DNA of 34,410 nucleotides, taken from Novacetimonas hansenii JCM 7643 (GTDB lineage: Bacteria > Pseudomonadota > Alphaproteobacteria > Acetobacterales > Acetobacteraceae). The translations under genes were made by a program, and so were the position numbers. Below, piece by piece: positions 29,501 to 34,410 of this stretch. The stretch's first letter is position 1. Each line of letters starts with the position of its first letter. The notes under the pieces were generated by a model. The model saw nothing but the letters and a program-made list of their open reading frames with translations, made no database searches and was not told the origin of the DNA. Location of the stretch: NCBI RefSeq assembly GCF_000964405.1, contig NZ_BANE01000085.1, positions 1 through 34,410 of the forward strand, given 5' to 3'.

Positions 29501-29553
29501 ATCTTCACCCATTCAGATGATCCCATCTGAATGGGGTCTGCTCTGGCAGACCC
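29501..29553. repeat. Second repeat family, copy 2, with two adjoining hairpins
   Basis: ATCTTCACC is followed by a perfect 12-bp hairpin, CCCATTCAGATG / CATCTGAATGGG (29508-29535, loop ATCC). It overlaps at its foot with GGGTCTGC / GCAGACCC (29534-29553, loop TCTG). The flanks ATCTTCACC and GG-TCTGC-CT match the copy at 8297-8343, whereas the stem sequence is different but still fully paired. It lies beyond the 3' end of the secreted-protein gene and could end that transcript. Confidence 0.55.
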
Positions 29554-29597
29554 GCAGAGCGTTATGTTTCCGGCCGGGTCACCCGGCGTAGAGATAC

Positions 29598-30035
29598 TCA
29601 CTTGCGATCATGCCGTTTCGGTTGGCACGCTGGGAGGTAGACACCCGCCGAATCTTCGAAATGATCCGGATCCGCCGTAAGAGGCATGGATACAACATCG
29701 TCGCTTCGATGGTCAGTATAGACGAACGTCAAATAGTAAAACTGAGCCTCGATCCGAGGATCGCCATCGAACATTTTGTTCCATTCCAGCAGGTCGCGCC
29801 GCAACGGCGATCCGACATCGCCGCTGCGGGTCCAGACCGCTGACACACAGGTCGAAACACGTTCGACGCGCACGATCAGGCGCCCATTAAAAAACGCTTT
29901 TCCATCGAGTTCTTCGTTGAACATCGTATTGAGATTGTAGGTCAGTTCCTCCAAAGACTCCGGCTTGGTACCCGCGAGGGCAACCCCGCCGATACAAACG
30001 ACGCAAATCAGGCTCAGGATAACGCGGATTATCAA
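29598..30035 (-). CDS. Small secreted/periplasmic protein paired with the muramidase
   Basis: A 145-residue protein I do not recognise. Residues 1-21 form a clear Sec signal peptide (MIIRVILSLICVVCIGGVALA, cleavage expected after ALA), leaving about 124 residues outside the cytoplasm. The mature part has two cysteines (in STCVSAVW and PACQPK) that could form one disulfide, a central RLIVRVERVSTCVSAVW strand-like stretch and a basic tail. The start is TTG at 30035, overlapping the stop of the muramidase gene by four bases (TTGA), so translation is coupled. A coupled exported partner of a wall-degrading enzyme suggests an immunity or inhibitor role, or less likely a lysis accessory; this is inference. 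No conserved lysozyme-inhibitor motif (MliC/PliC/Ivy) was seen. Confidence 0.75.
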   Translation of the reverse strand: MIIRVILSLICVVCIGGVALAGTKPESLEELTYNLNTMFNEELDGKAFFNGRLIVRVERVSTCVSAVWTRSGDVGSPLRRDLLEWNKMFDGDPRIEAQFYYLTFVYTDHRSDDVVSMPLTADPDHFEDSAGVYLPACQPKRHDRK

Positions 30036-30589
30036 TATCGTCCTCTCAGCAGAAGCATGGCCTCATCGTGTCGTCTCCGGACCAGACCGCGCAAGACCTT
30101 GCCTTTCGAGCGTACCTGCTCCTCAATTATCCTGACAGCCTTGAGCTTGTCGCCGCTGTTGATAGCAGCACGGACACCCGGCCAACCTCTTCCTGGATTA
30201 TAGACGAACGACACGAGGGCATTGAACTCATTTTGTGTCAGGTAGACATGGATGCCCCGACGAACGATCGCCTCATAGCTCGGTAGATTGACCTGTAAAA
30301 GGCGTCTCTGCTGAAGGTCTGACAGATCGACGAGATTTCTGTTATCCTGGGCGAAGCGCCTGGCCGCTTCGCCACGCAGACCGCTCCCCGCCGCCACACG
30401 CGACGCCAGACTAGAGTTGATGCCGATAGCCCGCAATTTCTGTTCAATCTCAGCCCGGGAACGATCGCGCATGTCATAGCCAGGCCCGAGCGTTACCCCC
30501 GACGCCCCGCCCGGCCAGTGCAAACGATTGCTGACGCCCCTTTGCTCCTCGTGACGTTCAATAAAACCGCGTCCTTGAAGCGACATCAT
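30032..30589 (-). CDS. T4-lysozyme/pesticin-like muramidase (phage or toxin type)
   Basis: A 185-residue enzyme predicted to cleave the glycan strands of peptidoglycan. The N terminus reads GFIERHEEQRG, where Glu14 is in the place of the catalytic Glu of the lysozyme fold, followed by LHWPGGASGVTLGPGYDM, the substrate-cleft signature of the pesticin/T4-lysozyme-like group (Thr33). The C-terminal half has the helical core with YLTQNEFNALVSFVYNPGRGWP, and the tail is basic (LRGLVRRRHDEAMLLLRGRY). It has no signal peptide, so delivery would need lysis, a holin or a secretion system. The start is one of two adjacent ATGs. It overlaps the secreted-protein gene downstream and begins four bases from a truncated R-M gene on the other strand. 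GC is visibly lower than in the core genes, which suggests transfer. Confidence 0.8.
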   Translation of the reverse strand: MMSLQGRGFIERHEEQRGVSNRLHWPGGASGVTLGPGYDMRDRSRAEIEQKLRAIGINSSLASRVAAGSGLRGEAARRFAQDNRNLVDLSDLQQRRLLQVNLPSYEAIVRRGIHVYLTQNEFNALVSFVYNPGRGWPGVRAAINSGDKLKAVRIIEEQVRSKGKVLRGLVRRRHDEAMLLLRGRY

Positions 30590-30592
30590 TAG

Positions 30593-30886
30593 TTGCGCTG
30601 GGAGCCCGTGGTGTTTCTGACGGCGACGGAGTGTGGGACGGATTATAAGGACGATTTGATCCAGACATACTTCCTCATTTCCTGTGGCTTGATGCGACAG
30701 ATAACCGCGCTCCGCGATGCCTCGCTGCCGGACACCGAGATCAAAGCTCGCTGGGCTTTGCGTGATAATCGCGATTGGCAGTTAGCGCCCCAACGGAAAA
30801 AACTGGCCGAAAACCCAAACTGGCAGGCCGCTGTCACTGAATGTCTCTACCGGCCATTCGATCTCCGGTTTTGCCATCTTGGGTAA
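30593..30886 (+). pseudogene. Fragment of a type ISP restriction-modification enzyme
   Basis: The open frame encodes about 97 residues. TEIKARWALRDNRDWQLAPQRKKL, given here in two blocks (EIKARWALRDNRDW and QLAPQRKKLAENPNW), followed by CLYRPFDLRF, is the pattern that in type ISP enzymes joins the methyltransferase core to the target-recognition part; YRPFD-x-R is its hallmark. The helicase, nuclease and methyltransferase motifs are all missing. Homology stops at about 30871, a few bases before the integrase fragment on the opposite strand begins. This is a remnant cut on both sides and not a working methyltransferase. The TTG at 30593 is simply where the frame opens. Confidence 0.6.
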
Positions 30887-31408
30887 ATGAAAATCGCCGA
30901 TAGTCGCTGCCGAACGCGCTGCGCAGTGTCCCGTGACCCTGTCCTGCCGATTCCTTACTATAACCTCCAGCACCATGGGCGGGCTGATGTCGGTCACGGG
31001 GATATTGCTCAGTTTCGGCCAGATGAACCGCTGGAGCGTATATTCAACATTTTGCGAATGAACCTCGCTCCAGACCGGTTTTTTGATTTTCAACCATGCC
31101 TCTCCAACCGATCGGAGATGGTTTTTGGTACAGGCGGCCTCGGCGCGATGCTGCTTTTTTGTCAGTGACGGATCCCGTCCTGCGCGTAATTCCTCCTTCG
31201 CGCTATCCCGCGCCTTGCGGGCACCGGATAGCGAAACCTCGGGATATGCGCCGATCGAAAGCAGTTTCTCTTTGCCGCCAAAGCGATATTTCAGTCGCTA
31301 CAGGCGTGAGCCATTTGGCTTGACCAGAACATGCAAACCACCCGAGCCGGGTATCTTGTACGGCTTTTCCTGGGGCTTGGCACGCCTGACGGCAGCGTCC
31401 GTCAGCAT
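30883..31408 (-). pseudogene. Truncated tyrosine-recombinase integrase (DUF4102/P4 type)
   Basis: Translation from ATG 31408 gives MLTDAAVRRAKPQEKPYKI and GSGGLHVLVKPNGSRL, then a TAG (31300-31298) at codon 37 where this family has a conserved Trp (SRLWRLKYR), then RLKYRFGGKEKLLSIGAYPE and VSLSGARKARDSAKEELRAG, the N-terminal DUF4102 domain. The core-binding domain follows (VWSEVHSQNVEYTLQRF, DISPPMVLEVI). A one-base shift occurs between about 30965 and 30930, after which the frame reads DTAQRVRQRLSAIFIY and then ends. The catalytic domain with the Arg/His/Tyr residues is gone. It lies just downstream of tRNA-Cys in the same orientation, the normal layout for an integrase that used that tRNA as its target. 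It is inactive. Confidence 0.82.
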
Positions 31409-31409
31409 T

Positions 31410-31450
31410 GATACCCCCGCCCTTTTGACGATACCCCCACGGATACCCCC
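31410..31450. repeat. Three GATACCCCC direct repeats ahead of the integrase remnant
   Basis: Copies at 31410-31418, 31430-31438 and 31442-31450, i.e. GGGGGTATC on the integrase strand, immediately before its ATG. Iterated GGGGGTAT-type repeats are familiar upstream of this integrase class and could be arm-type binding sites or part of its promoter control. The function is inferred from position. Confidence 0.6.
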
Positions 31451-31565
31451 ATAAGCTGCATCATTCAGTGACTCCCCATGTCATCGCATGTCCAAAGTTA
31501 TGCGATAAAAACGGCTGTTTTTCGGGGAATATGTCAACAACGGTCCTTCCCTGTCATGGAAGGAT

Positions 31566-31639
31566 TGGAGGTCCGGGCGGGAATCGAACCCACATTCACG
31601 GATTTGCAGTCCGCTGCATCACCACTCTGCCACCGGACC
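31566..31639 (-). tRNA. tRNA-Cys (anticodon GCA)
   Basis: On the minus strand the acceptor arms GGTCCGG (31639-31633) and CCGGACC (31576-31570) pair perfectly, with discriminator U (31569) and an encoded CCA (31568-31566). The anticodon loop CTGCAAA carries GCA at 31607-31605. The T arm is GTGGG-TTCGATT-CCCGC with one G-U pair. The total is 74 bases including CCA. A tyrosine-recombinase remnant lies past its 3' end, so the tRNA has probably served as an attachment site. No second copy of the tRNA 3' end was seen in the window. Confidence 0.95.
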
Positions 31640-31654
31640 TTACCGGGACAAGGG

Positions 31655-31684
31655 CTATATCTCCTTTATCGCGTCGCAGGTCAA
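31655..31684 (-). promoter_or_regulatory. Likely tRNA-Cys promoter
   Basis: On the minus strand: -35 box TTGACC (31684-31679), an 18-base spacer and -10 box ATATAG (31660-31655; GATATA or TATAGC are alternative registers). It lies about 16 bases before the tRNA 5' end, a suitable distance. Confidence 0.55.
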
Positions 31685-31824
31685 GCCGTTGTGTGCGGGC
31701 CACCTGCTAGGCAGACATGAAAAGCGGGAATAGAACAGGACATGCGGGAAATAAAAATTACGCACCCGTCGCGATTGCACGGATCGCCGTCCCTGCCTGC
31801 AGGGAGCCGATGGAAGGGAAGGCC

Positions 31825-32523
31825 ATGAACCAGCACGTTATCGAACATCCCCCCCTTGATTACGAGGCCGCACGCCAGCGCATGGTCGATGCGCAGATCC
31901 GGCCCGCACAGGTGAATGACCCACGCGTCATCGCCGCCATGCGCCGCGTGCCGCGCGAACTTGCCGCCCCCGAATCCCTGCGGGAATTCGCATATGCGGA
32001 CCAGTCGCTGCCGCTGCCGGATGGACGGGCCCTGACGGAGCCACGCGTGATCGCACGCATGTTACAGACCGCCGCCCCGCGTGAAGGCGAACGTGTGCTG
32101 GTGGTGGCTGCGGGGACGGGCTACCTCGTCGCGCTGACCTGCACAATGCAGGAGGGACTGCGGATCGATGCGGTAGAATCCGACACGAGCCTTGCGGCCA
32201 TCGGCCAATCCCTGTGCCGGACGTTCGCACCTGATGTGTCATGGCATATCGGCCCCCTGTCGGCCGGGCTGGCGGGTGATGCACCATATGACCTCATCCT
32301 GATCGACGGTGCAGTCCGCGCCATCCCTCAGACCATCGTTGCGCAATGCGCACCCGATGGACGGATCGTCGCCCCTGTCTGGCCCGAAGGCGGGGTGGCA
32401 TCGGTATGCATCGTGACCCCCACAAAGGATGGCAGCGCAACATCCACGATATTCGACGCGAATGTGCCGCTGTTGCCGGAACTTGCCCCTGCCCCCGCAT
32501 TTTCGTTCGAGGCCTATGCCTGA
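31825..32523 (+). CDS. Protein-L-isoaspartate O-methyltransferase family protein
   Basis: A 232-residue SAM-dependent methyltransferase-fold protein of the PCMT family, whose members methylate isoaspartyl residues in aged proteins. MVDAQIRPAQVNDPRVIAAMRRVPRE matches the family N terminus (given here as two overlapping blocks: MVDAQIRPAQV and VNDPRVIAAMRRVPRE). The SAM-binding loop is VLVVAAGTGYLVAL, and YDLILIDGAVRAIPQTIVAQ and PDGRIVAPV follow. The short alphaproteobacterial version often departs from true repair enzymes, so activity is unproven. The start at 31825 follows GGAAGGGAAGG; ATG 31810 is a possible alternative. It sits 127 bases before the TolC-type gene, a neighbourhood conserved in alphaproteobacteria. 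Confidence 0.85.
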   Translation: MNQHVIEHPPLDYEAARQRMVDAQIRPAQVNDPRVIAAMRRVPRELAAPESLREFAYADQSLPLPDGRALTEPRVIARMLQTAAPREGERVLVVAAGTGYLVALTCTMQEGLRIDAVESDTSLAAIGQSLCRTFAPDVSWHIGPLSAGLAGDAPYDLILIDGAVRAIPQTIVAQCAPDGRIVAPVWPEGGVASVCIVTPTKDGSATSTIFDANVPLLPELAPAPAFSFEAYA

Positions 32524-32650
32524 ATACAATGCTGCACCCGATATCGCACCCATTGCCGGAGGTGGTTAACCTGACTGCAATATCCTGAAGATAGTGTCTG
32601 CCACGCAGGCAGGCACGCCTGCGTCATGGGCCGGACGCTGGGGATATTAC

Positions 32651-34090
32651 ATGAAGGGATACTGGGTCGCGGGAATCGGGTTTGCCGCCAGCCTGCATGC
32701 GGGCACCGCACTGGCACGCAGGCCCATCCCCCCGCCATCATCGGCACCTGTCGCGGTTCCCCACACCCTTCAGGAGGCACTGGCCAGCGCGTATCTGAGC
32801 AATCCAGTCCTGCGCAGGGAACGCGCCACCCTGCGCGCGACGGATGAGCAGGTTCCCGCCGCCCTGGGCGGATGGCGACCGACGATTACCGGCACCGCCA
32901 ACATGAGCTATTACAGCGGCAACATGATGATGGCGCCCGAAAGCGGCGGAAACGGTTATAGCCGCCGTTATGACCTGCCCGGCTATGGCGCAGGGGTGAA
33001 TATCAGCGAACCCATCTATACCGGCGGACGCACCACGGCCTCCACCCACCGGGCCGTACATGACGTGATGGCTGAACGCGCACGCCTGATCCTGACCGAA
33101 CAGCAGGTCTTTACAGATGTCGTCAACGCCTATGTCGGCGTGATCGAGGATCAGCAGATCCTTGAAATCGATATAAATAACGAAAAAGTGTATCAAGAAC
33201 AGCTCCACACCACAGAGCTACGCGCCCGTGGGGGCGAAATCACACATACCGATGTGGCGCAGGCGCTTGCCGCACTGTCCGCCGCACGGGCCACACGCCA
33301 GCAGGCCGAAGGCACGCTGGAGGCGGCGCGCGCAACCTACCAGCAGGTGGTGGGGGCCGAGGCCCCGGACGACCTGCAACCACCACAGCCACTTGTCCTG
33401 CCGGTACAGTCGGAACAGGATGCGACCACACGCGCGGTGGAAAACAACCCAAACGTCATTGCCGCCCTGTTTGACGAAGCCGCGCGCAAGGACGCGGTGG
33501 GCGTTGCCTTCGCGGCCCTCCTCCCCTCCATCAGTGCGCAGGCCAGCTACGCCCACGACATCAATCAGGAGGAAGGACGCTCCAACTACGATAACAAAAT
33601 GGCGCTCATTTCCGCCTCGGTCCCGATTTATCAGGGGGGGAGCGAATATGCGGCCGTGCGCGCCGCAAAGCAGCAGGTCATTCAGGCCCACCGCGCGGTG
33701 GAAGTCCAGCGCCGCAGCGCCATACAGCTTGCGCAGGCAAGCTGGCAGCGCATCCTTGCAAACCGCGCGGCCATCACCAGCAACCGCGAGGCGATTTCCG
33801 CCAATGTCTCCGCCCTTGCCGGGGTGGAGCGGCAGGCCATTGTGGGCACTGGCACGACGCTTGCGGTCCTGCAGCAGCAGGAAACCCTGTTGCAGGCACA
33901 GGTCGCCCTTGTCATGAGTCTCGGCAGCCTCGTGCAGGCCTCCTATCAGGAGGTCGCGGCGATCGGGCGGCTGACGGCGCGCGACCTGAACCTGGATGTG
34001 CCGCTCTATAACGAAAAAGCATATTACAAGGCCGTACATGACCGGCTGTGGGGCATCAGCGATTATGCTGTCAAGGAACCGGGACGCTGA
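32651..34090 (+). CDS. tolC: TolC-family outer membrane channel
   Basis: An outer-membrane efflux/type I secretion tunnel that works with inner-membrane pumps not encoded here. The 479-residue precursor starts with a signal peptide (MKGYWVAGIGFAASLHAG, cleavage expected after TALA). TLQEALASAYLSNPVLRRERA opens the first of two internal repeats typical of TolC. Long Gln/Ala-rich helices form the periplasmic coiled coils, and the second repeat includes NPNVIAALFDEAARKDAV. TSISASV-like and PIYQGGSEYAAVRAAKQQV segments correspond to outer-membrane strands and the following helix. The start at 32651 follows GGGGA and gives a clean signal peptide; an in-frame GTG at 32594 would bury it. It is followed by a repeat-bearing gap. 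Confidence 0.92.
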   Translation: MKGYWVAGIGFAASLHAGTALARRPIPPPSSAPVAVPHTLQEALASAYLSNPVLRRERATLRATDEQVPAALGGWRPTITGTANMSYYSGNMMMAPESGGNGYSRRYDLPGYGAGVNISEPIYTGGRTTASTHRAVHDVMAERARLILTEQQVFTDVVNAYVGVIEDQQILEIDINNEKVYQEQLHTTELRARGGEITHTDVAQALAALSAARATRQQAEGTLEAARATYQQVVGAEAPDDLQPPQPLVLPVQSEQDATTRAVENNPNVIAALFDEAARKDAVGVAFAALLPSISAQASYAHDINQEEGRSNYDNKMALISASVPIYQGGSEYAAVRAAKQQVIQAHRAVEVQRRSAIQLAQASWQRILANRAAITSNREAISANVSALAGVERQAIVGTGTTLAVLQQQETLLQAQVALVMSLGSLVQASYQEVAAIGRLTARDLNLDVPLYNEKAYYKAVHDRLWGISDYAVKEPGR

Positions 34091-34325
34091 ATGGCGGGAT
34101 GCCCTTGTTGAAAGAAGACTCTGCATCAACAGCTTCTGACAACCTGCACTCCCATATCGAGACGCCCTGCCGTGAAATCCTGCTTCCCAAAGAGTAAGAA
34201 CAGGCTGATGGGTGTCCGGGCCAGCTCTGGGGGCAGGTTAAAAGCCCGGGCAAGCAATCCATCGGGACAATGAAATCTTCTGGCAACGATTTTTTAAAAA
34301 TCATTCGAAAATATTATATTTTCCA
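34091..34325. other. Gene-free stretch downstream of the TolC gene
   Basis: No supported gene. A minus-strand open frame of about 77 codons has no recognisable domain. The part after 34285 becomes very AT-rich (TTTTTTAAAAAT and AAATATTATATTTT) just before the repeat element begins at 34326. No clear terminator stem for the TolC gene was found apart from the element itself. Confidence 0.45.
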
Positions 34326-34410
34326 AGAGATTGTTTGAAAACAAGTCATTAATAGAAAACAAGAACAGTTTCTGGGTGCCGCCTTTCGATCGAAAAAGGC
34401 GGCGTCTTCT
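34326..34410 (+). repeat. Inverted-repeat element copy E4, cut by window end
   Basis: Left terminal repeat AGAGATTGTTTGAAAA at 34326-34341, then ACAAGTCATTAATAGAAAAC, AGTTTCTGGGTGCC, and the large hairpin GCCGCCTTT..AAAGGCGGC with CGATCGAA in its loop. The window ends at GTCTTCT, just where the second hairpin should start. The sequence matches the left half of E2 (read on the minus strand) throughout. It follows the 3' end of the TolC gene. Confidence 0.78.

Noticed and set aside
30593-30886. A functional small methyltransferase
   Set aside because: No SAM-binding or catalytic methyltransferase motif; only the YRPFD linker region is present and the homology is cut at both ends.
31410-31450. 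The GATACCCCC repeats as a CRISPR or minisatellite
   Set aside because: The unit is nine bases, there are only three copies, and the spacing is irregular; the position fits integrase binding sites better.

Overview
The window looks like a chromosomal piece from an acetic acid bacterium (Acetobacteraceae, most like Komagataeibacter/Gluconacetobacter). This is inferred from the high GC content, the alphaproteobacterial gene orders (lysA with a DUF4175/TIGR02302 protein; rpsT-dnaA; an isoaspartate methyltransferase-like gene before a TolC-type gene), and short AT-rich double-hairpin repeats between genes. No database search was possible, so the genus is an inference.

Layout. 1-255: two tandem copies of a small inverted-repeat element. 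264-686: cytidine deaminase (-). 956-5103: lysA and a translationally coupled membrane/coiled-coil protein (+). 5193-5352: a complete copy of the same element between convergent genes. 5444-8071: a large CPA1 Na+/H+ antiporter (-). 8426-14291: one apparent minus-strand operon, glmU-glmS-thiO-thiS-thiG-thiE, joining UDP-GlcNAc synthesis with thiazole synthesis for thiamine. 14394-15071: gph-like HAD phosphatase (+). 15216-22270: the replication block rpsT, dnaA, dnaN, recF, gyrB (-). 22374-23240: mutM (-), divergent from a tightly packed plus-strand operon, ubiE-coaBC-dut-ABC permease-ABC ATPase (23270-28980).

28981-31639 is a decayed island beside a tRNA-Cys gene. It holds the C-terminal scrap of an IS630-type transposase, an intact overlapping pair (a pesticin/T4-lysozyme-like muramidase and a small secreted protein), a scrap of a type ISP restriction-modification enzyme, and the front half of a tRNA-type tyrosine-recombinase integrase broken by an amber codon and a frameshift. 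The integrase lies downstream of the tRNA in the same orientation, the usual layout for tRNA-targeted islands. 31825-34090 returns to core genes (isoaspartyl methyltransferase-like protein, TolC-type outer membrane channel), and the window ends inside another copy of the element.

The three observations I consider most worth following are the roughly 160-bp terminal-inverted-repeat element with two internal hairpins (complete, partial and degenerate copies, mostly at gene 3' ends); the muramidase/secreted-protein pair, whose organisation resembles an effector-immunity module; and a second repeat family in which the flanks are conserved while the hairpin stem changes but stays paired.
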